NCBI RefSeq assembly: GCF_900497805.2
Contig: NW_020944311.1
Span: 895,071-959,070, forward strand
Reading direction: 5' to 3'
DNA: 64,000 bases
Source: Vombatus ursinus
Lineage: Eukaryota > Chordata > Mammalia > Diprotodontia > Vombatidae
Shown here: one piece after another, positions 52,466-62,069 of the stretch
Numbering within the stretch: the stretch's first letter is position 1
Layout: each line of letters opens with the position of its first letter
Program-made: the position numbers and the translations under genes
The notes under the pieces: model-generated
Databases searched by the model: none
Told to the model about the DNA's origin: nothing
The model's input: only the letters and a program-made list of their open reading frames with translations

Positions 52466-53590
52466 TGAGCAAAAAAACAACAACAGAAAGAATCTGACCA
52501 TAGAAAGTTATTTTGGTGACAGGGAACATCAAGACAAAACTCAGAAGAGGACAACAATGTCAAAATACCTGTGGGCAAAACCCCAAAGAAAAACAGAAAG
52601 TGGTCTCAAGCCCAGAAATAACTCATGAAAGAGCTCAAAAAGGAGATTAATAATCCTATAAAAGAAGTAGAGGAAAAATTGGTAAAAGAAATGAGAGTGA
52701 TGCAAGAGAATTATGAAAAAAGAGTCAACAGCTTGGAAAAAGAAAAAAAGCACTTAGGAGACACAAAAATCCACTGAAGAAAACAACTTAAAAAGTACAA
52801 GGGGCAGCTAGGTGGTGCAGTAGATAGAGCATCAGCGCTGGATTCAGGAGGACCTGAGTTCAAATCTGACCTCAGACACATAACACTTACTAGCTGTGTG
52901 TCCCTGGGTAAGTCACTTAACCCCATTGCCTAGCAAAAAACAAACAAACAAACAAACAAAAAGTACAATTGGCCAAATGGAAAAGGAGGTACAAAAGCTA
53001 ACTGAGGAAAACAACTCCTTTAAAGTTAGAATTTGGAAGCTAATGACTCCATGAGATATCAAGAATTACTCGAACAAATCCAAAAGAATGAAAAAATAGA
53101 AGAAAATGTAAAATACTTCATTGGAAAAACAACTGACCTGGAAAACAGATCCAAGAGAGACAATGTCAGAATCATTAGACTACCTGAAAGCCATAATCAA
53201 AAGGAGGACCTGGAGGGCATCTTTCAAGAAATTATCAAGGAAAACCACCCTGATATCCTGGAACCAGAAGGCAAAATAGGCATTGAAAGAATTCGCTGAT
53301 CACCTCAGCAGAGAGATCCCAAAATAAAAATTCCAAGGAATATTATAGCAAAATTTTAGAACTACCAGGTCAGGGAAAAATACTGCAAGTGGCCAGAAAG
53401 AAACAATTCAAATATCAGAGAGCCACAATCAGGATTACACAGGATTTAGCAGCTGCAACATTAAAGAATTGGAGGTCATGGAACACGATCTTCTGGAAGG
53501 CAAAGGAGCTAGGACTACAACCAAGAATCACCTACCTGGTGAAATCTTTCATAGAGAGAAGACCAGAATTGAACAAAAAAATTTGATCTC
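52466..53590 (+). pseudogene. L1 ORF1 relic, largely readable
   Basis: N-terminus KNLTIESYFGDREHQ in one frame, then a coiled coil (VEEKLVKEMRVMQENYEKRV, about 52670-52740), interrupted by a SINE at 52801-52957. The RNA-binding domain follows in an 88-codon open frame (53033-53299): LENRSKRDNVRIIRLPESH, then IIKENHPDILEPEGKI. The C-terminal domain is in 53389-53586: TQDLAAATLKNWRSWN and LGLQPRITYLVK, matching human ORF1p (TADLSAETL...PRISYPAK). Several stops and frameshifts. ORF1p coats L1 RNA. Confidence 0.88.
52801..52957 (+). mobile_element. Poly-A tRNA-headed SINE inside ORF1
   Basis: GGGGCAGCTAGGTGGTGCAG, GAGTTCAAATCTGACCTCAG, with a tail that has become (CAAA)n. A perfect 11-base duplication, AAAAAGTACAA, lies at 52790-52800 and 52958-52968. 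Confidence 0.96.
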
Positions 53591-54170
53591 CAATATCAAG
53601 ACCCAAGAGAAGCCTTACAAGGGAAAAAGGGAAAAGAAAATATAAGGGATTCAATGGAGCTGAACTGTTTACATCCCTACATGGGGAGATGATACTTGTA
53701 GTTCTTAAAAATTGTACCATTAAGAGCACAGTTAGAAGGATTATACAAAGACAGAGGGTATGAGTATAAGGTGAGTTTGAGGGAATGACATAAAAAATGA
53801 AGGGATAAGAAAGAGGAGTATACCAAGTGCAGAAGGAAGGGAGAGGTAGAATGGGGTAAATTATTTCACATGAAGGTATGTGAAAAACCAATTACAGTGG
53901 AGGGAAAGATGGGAGGGTAGGCGATGTGCATCGCTTGAATCTTACTCTCATCAGTATTGGATCAAAGAGGGAATAATATACACAATCAGTTGAATATAGA
54001 AATCTATCTTACCCAACAGGAAGGTAGGAGGGGAAGAGATTAAGTAAAGGGGGGAGAGAGATTGACAGAAGAAAGGGAAGACTGGGGGAGGTGGTAGACA
54101 GAAGCAAAATGCTGTCAAGTAGGAAAAGGGTGAAAGGAGAGAGAGGACAAACAGAAGAAAAAATAGGATA
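53591..54170 (+). other. Purine-rich L1 inter-ORF spacer
   Basis: Between the ORF1 stop and ORF2, the plus strand is strongly A/G-rich (GAAGGAAGGGAGAGGTAG, GGAAAGATGGGAGGGTAGG, GAGAGAGGACAAACAG). The same spacer blocks occur at 8330-8607, 56060-56650 and, on the minus strand, about 2095-2430. Human L1 has a far shorter inter-ORF gap. The frames of 119, 64 and 102 codons on the opposite strand are shadows of this composition. Confidence 0.6.
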
Positions 54171-55335
54171 GAGTGGTGGACCAGTGGAAAAGATTAGGTA
54201 CACAAGACACAGTAGTAAATGACCATAGTAACCTACTGTTTGATAAACCCAAAGCCCCAGCCTTTAGGGATAAGAACTCACTATTTGGAAAAAAAAAAAA
54301 CTTCTGGGAAAACTGGAAAACAATAGGGCACAAACTAGGTATAGACCAACATCTCACACCATATACCAAGATAAGGTCAAAATGGGTACATGATTTAGAC
54401 ATAGAGGGTGACATCATAAGCAAATTAGAAAAGCAAGGAATAGTCTACCTGTCAGATCTGTGAAGAAGGGAAGAATTCATGATCAAACAAAGGATAGAGA
54501 GCATTATGAAATATAAACTAGGTAATTTTGATTATATTAAATTAAAAAGCTTTTGCACAAATGAAATCAATGCAACCAAGATTAGAAGGAAAGCAGAAAG
54601 CTGGGAAACAATCTTTACAGCCAGTGTTTCTGATAAAGACTTCATTTCTCAAATATATAGAGAACTGAGTCAAATTTATAAGAATACAAGCCATTCCCCA
54701 ATTGATAAATGGTCAAAGGATATGAACAGGCAGTTTTCAGATGGAGAAATCAAAGCTATCTATAGGCATATGAAGAAGTGTTCTAAATCACTTTTGATTA
54801 GAGAAATGCAAATTAAAACAACTCTGAGGTACTACATCACACCTATCAGATTGGCTAACATGACAAAGGAAAATGACAAATGTTGGAGAGGATGTGGGAA
54901 AATTGGGACACTAATGTACTGTTGGTGGAGTTGTGAAGCAATCCAACCATTTTGGAGAGCAATTCAGAACTATGCCCAAAGGGCAACCAAACTGTACATA
55001 CCCTTTGATCCAGCAATACCACTACTAGGTCTGTATCACAAAGAGATCATTAAAAAAAGGGGAAAGGACCTACATGTGTGAAAATATTTATGGCAGCCCT
55101 TTTCATGGTGATTAAATATTGGAAACTGAGGGGATACCCATCAATTGAGGAATGGCTGAACAAGTTGTGGTATGTGAATGTAATGGAATACTATTGTGCA
55201 GTAAGAAATAATGAACAGGCAGATTTCAGAAAAACCTGGAAAGACTTGTACAAACTGATACAAAGTGAAATGAGCAGAACCAGGAAAACATTGTACACAG
55301 TATCAACAAGATTGTGTGATGATCAACTGTGAATG
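54171..55335 (+). pseudogene. L1 ORF2 C-terminal third
   Basis: Starts abruptly in the thumb region (VVDQWKRLGTQDTVVNDHSN), then NSLFGKKKNFWENWK and DQHLTPYTKIRSKWVHDLD. A 200-codon open frame (54479-55081) follows with IKLKSFCTNEINATKIRRKA, SPIDKWSKDMNRQFSDGE and LLIREMQIKTTLRYYITPIR. The Cys-rich motif is CWRGCGKIGTLMYCWWSC; the usual C-x3-C-x7-H-x4-C has Tyr for His. The last part (IFMAALFMVIKYWKLRGYPS, EEWLNKLWYVNVMEYYCAVR) continues at 55078-55332 in another frame. No RT catalytic motif is present. Confidence 0.92.
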
Positions 55336-55702
55336 ACTCAGCTCTTCTCAGCAACACAATGATCCAAGACAAGTACAAAGGACTCAAGGAGGAAAATGCT
55401 ATCCATATCCAGATAAAGAACTGAAGGACTTTGAATGCAGATCAAAGCATACTTTTTTCACTTACTTTATTCTTTTTCATGCTTTTTTCCCTTTTGATCT
55501 GTTTCTTCTTTCACAACTATGACTAATATGGAAATAGTTTTACATGATAGCACATGTATAACCTATATCAAATTACCTACCATTTTAGGAAGAGAGGAGA
55601 GGAGGGAGGGAGAGAGGGAAAAAAATTCGAAACTCAAAATCTTGTAAAAATGAATGCTAAAAATTGTCTTGAAGTATAATTAGTAAAAAGTAAAATACTA
55701 TT

Positions 55703-56060
55703 AAGAAAGGATCTCCTCCTGAAAGAGATCTCCAAATGAAAGCTCCTAGGAATATTATAGCCGAATTCTAGAGCTCCCATGTCAAGGAGAAAATATTGCG
55801 AGTAGCCAGAAAGAAACAATTCAAATATCATGGAGCCACAGTCAGGATCACACAATATCCAGCAGCTTCCATGTTAAAGGAGAGGAGGGCTTAAAATATG
55901 ATATTCTGGAGAGCAAAGAAGCTAGGATTACAACTAAGAATTACCTACCCAGCAAAACTGAGTATAATCCTTCAGGGGGGAAAATGGTTATTCAATCAAA
56001 TAGAGGACTTTTGAGTATTCCTGATAAAAAGACCAGAGCTGAATAGAAAATTTGACTTTC
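55703..56060 (+). pseudogene. L1 ORF1 C-terminal half
   Basis: CTCCTGAAAGAGATCTCC, AATATTATAGCCGAATTC, AAATATTGCGAGTAGCCAGA, AAGCTAGGATTACAACTAAG and AAGACCAGAGCTGAATAG line up with 53300-53590. They encode the ORF1p C-terminal domain (VARKKQFKYHGATVRIT-like). Frame broken. Confidence 0.82.
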
Positions 56061-56652
56061 AAATAGAAGACTCAAGAAAAGCATGAAAAAGTAAACAGGA
56101 AAGAGAAATCATAACGGATTCAATAAAGTTAAACTGTTTACATTCCTACATGGGAAAATGATACTCATAATACCTAAGAACTTTCTCATCATTGGAGCAA
56201 TTAGAAGGAGTATAGATAGACTAAGGACATGGGTTTGAGTTGAATATGATGGGATAATATCTAGAAAAAATTAAATCAAAGGGTGAGAAAGAGAAATATG
56301 TTGGGAGAAGGGGAAAGGGAGAGGTAGAATGGGGTAAATTATCTCAATAAAAGAGGTGTGAAAGAGCTTTTACAGTGGAGGGGAAAATGAGGGAATTGGG
56401 GGGAGCACTTGAACCTTGCTCTCATCACAATTGGCTCAAAGAGGAAATAACATATACACTTATTTAGGTATAGAAATCTATGTTACCCTGTATGAAAGTA
56501 GCAGGGGAAGGGGAAAAGATAAGTGGAGGGAGCTGATAGAAGGGACAGTGGACTGGGGGAGCAGTGATTAGAAGCAAAACACTTTTGAGGATGGACAGGG
56601 CGGAGGGAGAGAGAGTGTAGGATAAAAGAGGAAAATGGGATAGAGGGAAATA

Positions 56653-57300
56653 TACAGTTAGTAATCATAACTGTGAAAAAAATTTTAAAGCAGTTTTCTC
56701 TGATAAAGGCCTCGTTTCTCAAATATGTAGAGAATTGAGTCAAATTTATAAAAATAAGAGCCATTTCCCAATTGATAAACGGTCAAAGGATATGAACAGG
56801 CAGTTTTCAGACAAAGTAAACAAAGCTATCTATAGTCATATGGAAAATGCTCTAAATCACTATTGATCAGAGAAGCGCAAATTGAAACAACTCTGAGGTA
56901 CCACCTCACACCTATCAGATTGGCCAGCATGACAGAAAAGGAAAATGACAAATGTTGGAATGGATATGGGAAAAATGAGACACTAATGCATTGTTTTTGT
57001 GAACTGACTCAACCATTCGGAAGAGCAATTTGGAACTATGCCCAAAAGGCTATATAAAACTGCACATATTCTTTGATCCAGCAATACCACTACTAGATCT
57101 ATATTCCAAAGAGATAAAAAACAAAAAGGAAAAAGACCTATATGTACACAAATATTTATAGCAGCTCTTTTAGTGGTGGCAAAGAATTGGAAATTGAGGG
57201 GATGCCCATCAATTGGGGAATGGCTGAACAAATGTATGACTGTGATGAAATATTATTGTACTATAAGAAATGAGGAGTAAGATGCTCTCGGAAAAACCTG
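56653..57300 (+). pseudogene. L1 ORF2: N-terminal start joined to C-terminus
   Basis: CAGTTAGTAATCATAACTGT corresponds to the opening of the L1 endonuclease (VIITVN). About ten codons later comes FSDKGLVSQICRELSQIY, far down the C-terminal region, so nearly 1,000 codons (by comparison with human ORF2p) are missing. Later: REAQIETTLRYHLTPIRLAS and NDKCWNGYGKNETLMHC (second Cys is Tyr), then RNWKLRGCPSIGEWLN-like sequence in another frame. Confidence 0.82.
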
Positions 57301-57572
57301 AAAAGAAGTACTTACATGAACTGATGCAAAGTGAAATGAGCAGAACCAGGAAAACATTGTACACAGTAACAGCAATACTGTACAATGATCAACTGTGAAT
57401 GATTTAGCTATTCTCAGCAACTGAGAAACTGAGTTAAGCTATGAATTGAATCATCTTTCCCTTCCCAGAGGCTGAGGTGGTGCAGGAGACAAGGATTACA
57501 TCTCCCATTGTTGGAGGAATAAGTTTGTATATTTGTGATTATACCTTTGGAAAGAAATATTAAAATATAAAA

Positions 57573-57596
57573 GCACACACACACACACACACACAA
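57573..57596. repeat. (CA)n microsatellite
   Basis: Twelve CA units. Confidence 0.97.
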
Positions 57597-57750
57597 AGTA
57601 ATTTAGGGGAGGAGAGATGGAACACAAATTACAAAGAGCTGAGAAGATCAGGAAAGGCCTCATATAAGAGATGGCATCTGATTTGAGCCTTGAAGGAAGC
57701 TGGGGATTCCAAGAGGCAGAGACAAGAAAGAAGAGCATTCTTACCATTGA
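57597..57750 (-). mobile_element. L2 LINE fragment
   Basis: GAAGATCAGGAAAGGCCTCA, GATGGCATCTGATTTGAGCC and TTGAAGGAAGCTGGGGATTC follow the minus-strand L2 order. Confidence 0.75.
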
Positions 57751-57751
57751 A

Positions 57752-58350
57752 TGACATATTTTTGAGAAAGAAAAAGTTTTGATAGAATTAACAATGATAG
57801 TAAAAACAATTGTTTTGCACTTTCAAATCACACAATAAAAATACCAAAATCACATAAGACATATTCAGAAACTGTTTGTACAAATGTCAATTCCCATTGA
57901 AGAAGTAGAAACCCAGCTATGTTTTTGGTTTCTCTTTTTATCAGTTTCCAATTACCTTAGCACATCTGAATATTGCTATCATTTAAACTTATCTTTCTCT
58001 TTACAGATGTCTTTCTCCAGCAAGCTCGGGACAATGTATGAATGTGCAAAAGATGTGTTCATGGATTCCATTTCCCATGATGCTTGGGGCTAAAATAACC
58101 TTATTTACCAAGGGAAATTCTCTGAACTGTATTTCCCAGAAGGCTATGCATGAGCTCACCGTGGGGCAACATCTCCTGTGGTATGTTCCAATTAGATAAG
58201 GATGCTTTGCGTATGAAAGGTTTAAAAAGTACCACAAGAAGCATGCACCGAGTCTGGTTCGATGATCAGTGACAGATGGCAGGAGCAGAAAGTCAAGAGA
58301 AAGCAAGTAGTGTGGCCTTGGGCATGGCAGCTTGACTCCAGCACCACATA
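57752..58350. other. Unassigned stretch with splice-acceptor-like and ZNF143-like signals
   Basis: CTTATCTTTCTCTTTACAG/ATG at about 57988-58009 looks like a strong 3' splice site followed by a 28-codon open frame. CATTTCCCATGATGC (about 58068) and GTATTTCCCAGAAGGC (about 58129) resemble the ACTACATTTCCCAGAATGC promoter motif bound by ZNF143. No gene is recognised. Confidence 0.3.
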
Positions 58351-58353
58351 TGG

Positions 58354-58536
58354 ACTCCGGGGAACATGTGACCTTCTAGGTTCTCAGGTGCGGCCTTTTG
58401 ACTAAGTCCAAGTTGTACAGAACAAATCCTTTTATGAAGGGGATTTGTTCTGTGAAGTTTGGAGTCAGTCCAAGGGCTGTACTTGAGGACCTAGAGGTCC
58501 ACATGTGTCCTCGAGGCTGCAGGTTCCCCGCCCCTG
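58354..58536. mobile_element. Near-palindromic hAT-type MITE
   Basis: The two halves are inverted copies around ATGAA at about 58434: TACAGAACAAATCCTTTT and GGGGATTTGTTCTGTGAA, GACTAAGTCCAAG and TTTGGAGTCAGTCC, TTCTAGGTTCTCAGG and TTGAGGACCTAGAGG. The right end, GGTTCCCCGCCCCTG, is a CAGGGGCGGGGAACC inverted repeat end; the left end has lost about 16 bases. Confidence 0.75.
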
Positions 58537-58539
58537 GAT

Positions 58540-58908
58540 TGGACCATAATGGTAGCTGTGGCAAGAAGAAGCTTCAGTGTTTGCCCAGGCCCAAGGAGTC
58601 AGCACTCTCTACTCCGAAGCCTCAAAGTCAGCACCATTAGTTTGATCTGACTTTGTCCCCCTTCTACTTTGATGCGGACACAGAAGGATTAAGTGGAGAG
58701 GTGACTAGTACTCTACTAGAGGAAGGAAGGCCGGAAAACAATTATATACATGTTCAAGGGAATGTTTATTATCTGGTCTAAGTCATCATTTTCTCTGCTA
58801 CCCGATTTTCACATAATTCCTTTTCCTCTCAAATTCACATGACATTTGGTATCATCTGGCATCAAGATGTATTAGTAGGGGCTCAAGCCATGGTTTTGGA
58901 TAGGTGAC
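58540..58908. other. Unassigned stretch
   Basis: No repeat or gene recognised. Confidence 0.3.
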
Positions 58909-58911
58909 AAC

Positions 58912-59210
58912 CAGGGGTGTGCTAGGAAGCAAATGTTTAACAACCAGCTCCCTGGAGAAAAGAATATACACAGAATATACTTTTAAGTTTAATCAACACT
59001 AATAACATTTTCTACATCACTTTCTCAAGTCTCAACAACCAACAAAACAACAAATCAAGCCATGATTTGTAAGATTTGCAAAATCTCCAAGGTATAAATG
59101 CTCTGAAAATTTGCCTGCATTGAAATTTTAAATGTACTAAAATGTGTTAAAACGTGTAAATGACAATAGACTCTCAGGAGCCCATTTAAGCTAGCTCCCT
59201 CACACTCCTG
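58912..59210 (+). mobile_element. hAT-type MITE (better of two copies)
   Basis: Ends are inverted repeats: CAGGGGTGTGCTAG at the start, CTCCCTCACACTCCTG at the end (about 10/13 matches). GTGACAAC (left) and GGACAAC (right) look like an eroded 8-base duplication. Internal blocks match 28695-28960. Confidence 0.65.
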
Positions 59211-59214
59211 GGAC

Positions 59215-60120
59215 AACCCAACCAACACTCAAAACCTGAGGTGAGGGCAGCCAAAGGAAGTGCTACCCGTGTATTATTTTATGGAAGAGATAGCAACCCA
59301 AAAAACTAAGGAACAAAAGTTAGCAAATGGACATTAGCCAATAACTGGGCCTAATTAATTCCCAACGTAGTGGTTTCTTTATAACCGGTAGCTGGGGTCC
59401 TGTTTGGTGCATGCTGAGCCTGACGAAGTGCTGATAATTGTCAGACATTAACTGGTTGCTATAGTCTTTCACCACAGATTAAGGAAGGAGAAAAAATAGA
59501 ATTTGCTGGATGGCAGCAAATCTGATCAATCTGGAGTTGCTTTTCTTTGGATTAATCTGTATTTCAATATTATTTCAATATTTCAATAATTATTATTTCA
59601 ATCATTTTTATTTATTTCAATAATTCCTCGAACTCAGAGTCGGGATACCTAGCGATTCCCCCTCCCCCCTCCTTCCTAACTTTGGAGTTAAGTGGATGAG
59701 ATTCAGTCTCATTGTTCTTGTTAGAGGAAATTCTTTGCCCCATTATAGATGCATCTTCATAGACTGAATGTCAGAGTCAGTGAATTCAGTGGAAGTGATT
59801 GGGCTGCTCTGTTTCTGTTCATTTCTGTTGGGTGAACCAGGAGCCATCGGAAAGTACTACTGAAGGTGAGATGAAAGGCAAGATGGGACCCAGGTGTCCA
59901 GGGAAAGAAGAGGAAAATGATACCAAAAACAAAACAGAACAAAACAAAACAGAAACTAGTCGGTGAGTTGTAAAACCTCAAGACAACTGGTCGGGAGGGG
60001 CCAATGTTCTAACATTGGTTTCTGTTCGTAGGGCTAAGGAGTGAGGAGCCAGTTTGGCCTGAACTGGGGGACTGCATTTTCAGTTTCATTCTGTGGTTTG
60101 GTCTCATGGCCCAATTTGAT
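59215..60120. other. Unassigned, mostly single-copy
   Basis: AT-rich ATTTCAATAATTATT low complexity near 59565-59625. No gene or repeat recognised otherwise. Confidence 0.35.
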
Positions 60121-60585
60121 AATATCTGAGGCAACAAAATTAAACACCTGCTATGTACAAGGCTAGGCGCAGGAGCTATGGTCCTTGCCTGCAAGGTGTC
60201 TACCAGGGGGCCTAGCAGACTTCATGAAAGTAGGGTATCATGGGGACAAAGGAGAGACCCAGACAGAGCACAGCAGGAAAATTTGAGGGAGAGAATGCTC
60301 TCAGCTGGCGCATTAGAGAAGGTTTCATGGAGGAGGCGCCTGAAGTGGGCCTCAAAGGAGGAAAAGGATTTCAACAAAAGGAGGGCATTCCAGGTATGAG
60401 GGATGGTATACGAATGCACAGAAGCAGGAGATGGCAAGATAATTCAGAAAATAGCAAGTAGTCCAGTTTTATTAGAACTTGTACTAGAAGTCCACATGAA
60501 AGAAAGTAGCATAAAAAGCTGGAAAGGTAGGTTGGAGTCAGATTTGGGGGGGCTTCAAATGCCAGGCTGAGGAGTCCATATAGGC

Positions 60586-60756
60586 CAATACTGTCAAATA
60601 GAAAGGGATCCCTGCAGGCAGCCTATTGACTTAGAAAATCACAAATTGGCAGTATCCATGTTGTATTGCATTTTTTTTATTTCTTTTGGACAAACATTTC
60701 CCAATTACATTTTAATGTGGCTCTATGCCACACTAGCCCCAAGTTTGACACCTCTG
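60586..60756. mobile_element. hAT-type MITE nested in L2, 8-bp duplication
   Basis: Terminal inverted repeats CAATACTGTCAAATAG and AGTTTGACACCTCTG. 8-base flanks are ATATAGGC (60578-60585) and GTATAGGC (60757-60764), and the L2 sequence is continuous once it is removed. Internal CCCAATTACATTTTAATGTG and GGATCCCTGCAGGCAGCC. Confidence 0.8.
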
Positions 60757-61167
60757 GTATAGGCAATAGGGAGCCAAGTAAAGTTTTTGATTAAGGGAGT
60801 CGCATGGTTAAGATTACTTTGGCAGCCTTATGAACAAGTAATTGCAGATAAGAAAGATTGGAAGTTGAGAGATCAGAAGAATAGAAGGCCATTTCAGTTT
60901 TCCAAGAGAGGTAATAAAAGAAGACCTGAACTAGGGTGATGGCTATGTGAGTGAAGCGGATGAATGCTGGAGATATGTTGGAGTTAGAGCTGATAGGCCT
61001 TGGCAATTGTCTGCATATGGGAAGTGAGGGACAGAGCAGACTCAAAGATGTGTTGGAGATTTCAAGCCCGGGTGGTACCAACCAAAGTGGGCTAGTTTAA
61101 AAGGGAGATGATGAGTTCAGGTTGGAGCACGTTGAGTTTGAGGGGCAAGTAGAACATGCCAGTAGAT

Positions 61168-61318
61168 CTATCCAGTTTCCTTCTCCAGTGGATCCTTTTG
61201 TCAGGCAATCAGAAGCTAAGTGAGTTGCCTAGGATCACACATCTAGGAAGTGTCTGAGACTGGATTTGAACTCAGGTCTTCCTGACTCCAGGCCCAGTGA
61301 GTCAGGCATCTGCATAGA
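61168..61318 (-). mobile_element. MAR1-type SINE fragment nested in L2
   Basis: TTTCCTTCTCCAGTGGATCC, GAGTTGCCTAGGATCACACA, GAACTCAGGTCTTCCTGACT, CCAGGCCCAG. Confidence 0.85.
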
Positions 61319-61709
61319 GACCTATCGTTGAAACCTTGTGAGTGGATAAAGTCAATAAGGATAAGGTTAGACAAAAAGGAAAGAGAGCCTAGTTCTGAGC
61401 CTTGGGCACAACCCACATATCAGAGGCAGGAGGAGGACAAAGAACCAGAGAAGGTATTGACTGAGAAGGAGATATCAGACAGGTTAGGATGAGAACCAGG
61501 AGAACACAGTGTTACAGATCCCAAGGAAAGAGAGTATCCAGAAGGAGGGCGTGGTTAACAGTGTTGAATGCTTCAGAAAGGTGAAGAAGGTTGGGGACTC
61601 CTATAAGAGAGGCTTAAGTCTTATATTTAGATTCCTTTTCATTAGAGCCAAGACTTTCTCATAGTAATTAGCTTTTGTATTATTTCTCCTTAAATTTAAT
61701 TTAATTACT

Positions 61710-61800
61710 AATTTTAAGTCCCTCAATGGCAGGGACAACACCTTTATAGCCACAGTACATTGCACATAGTAGGAGCTTACTAAATGTTTGCTGGATTAAT
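61710..61800 (+). mobile_element. L2 LINE 3' end
   Basis: AAGTCCCTCAATGGCAGGGA, CATTGCACATAGTAGGAGCT, TGTTTGCTGGATTAA. Confidence 0.85.
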
Positions 61801-61802
61801 AA

Positions 61803-61880
61803 CCATGATAATGACAGCATCCCACTCATATAGCTAAGGTTTTCAAAGCACTTCCCTAATTAATTATTTAACAAGCATTA
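61803..61880 (-). mobile_element. MIR-type SINE fragment
   Basis: CATATAGCTAAGGTTTTCAA, AGCACTTCCCTAATTAA. Confidence 0.5.
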
Positions 61881-61994
61881 TAAAAAGTTTAACAATGTTC
61901 TTAGCTTCAGAGATGCCTTGGGATATGAGTTACAAGATTTTTCAAAAGACTGATTTCATTAGAGCCAGCCAGTGAAAGCTGCTGTCCGGAGAGG

Positions 61995-62066
61995 GCTGAA
62001 CTCAGCACCTAGCAAGTGCCTGACACATAGTAGGTGCTTAATAAATACTCACTGATTGATTGACTC
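61995..62066 (+). mobile_element. L2 LINE 3' terminus
   Basis: AAGTGCCTGACACATAGTAG, GTGCTTAATAAATACTCACT, GATTGATTGACT. Confidence 0.85.
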
Positions 62067-62069
62067 GGG

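Larger units (their letters stand above)
51095..55690 (+). mobile_element. L1 with doubled 5' leader, ORF1 and truncated ORF2
   Basis: Order: leader unit 1 (51095-51729, containing CCAAGATGGCAGAGAAAAGG), leader unit 2 (51730 to about 52460, starting AGGAGCCAAGATGGCAGAGT), ORF1 (about 52466-53590, with an inserted SINE), a purine-rich inter-ORF spacer (53591-54170), the C-terminal third of ORF2 (54171-55335) and a 3' UTR with a GGAGAGGAGGGAGGGAG tract. Endonuclease and reverse-transcriptase core are missing. This is the best preserved L1 in the window. The first outer boundary is approximate. Confidence 0.88.
55700..57420 (+). mobile_element. Second L1 copy, truncated both ends, ORF2 nearly all deleted
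   Basis: Begins within the ORF1 RNA-binding domain right after the 3' end of the previous L1. Order: ORF1 C-terminal half (55703-56060), purine-rich spacer (56060-56650), the first dozen codons of ORF2 (56653-56678), then directly the ORF2 C-terminus (about 56690-57290) and the start of the 3' UTR, ending at 57420 without the normal terminus. Confidence 0.85.
60125..61600 (-). mobile_element. Long L2 LINE copy with two nested insertions
   Basis: Minus-strand L2 over most of its 3' half: CACCTGCTATGTACAAGG, GGAGGGCATTCCAGGTATGA, GAAAGGTAGGTTGGAGTCAG, AGATTACTTTGGCAGCCTTA, GATGATGAGTTCAGGTTGGA, GAGCCTTGGGCACAACCC and GAGTATCCAGAAGGAGGGCG. No intact RT frame; nested elements at 60586 and 61168. 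Confidence 0.88.

Noticed and set aside
53532-53891. 119-codon and neighbouring minus-strand frames
   Set aside because: Antisense of the purine-rich L1 spacer, which avoids stops by composition.
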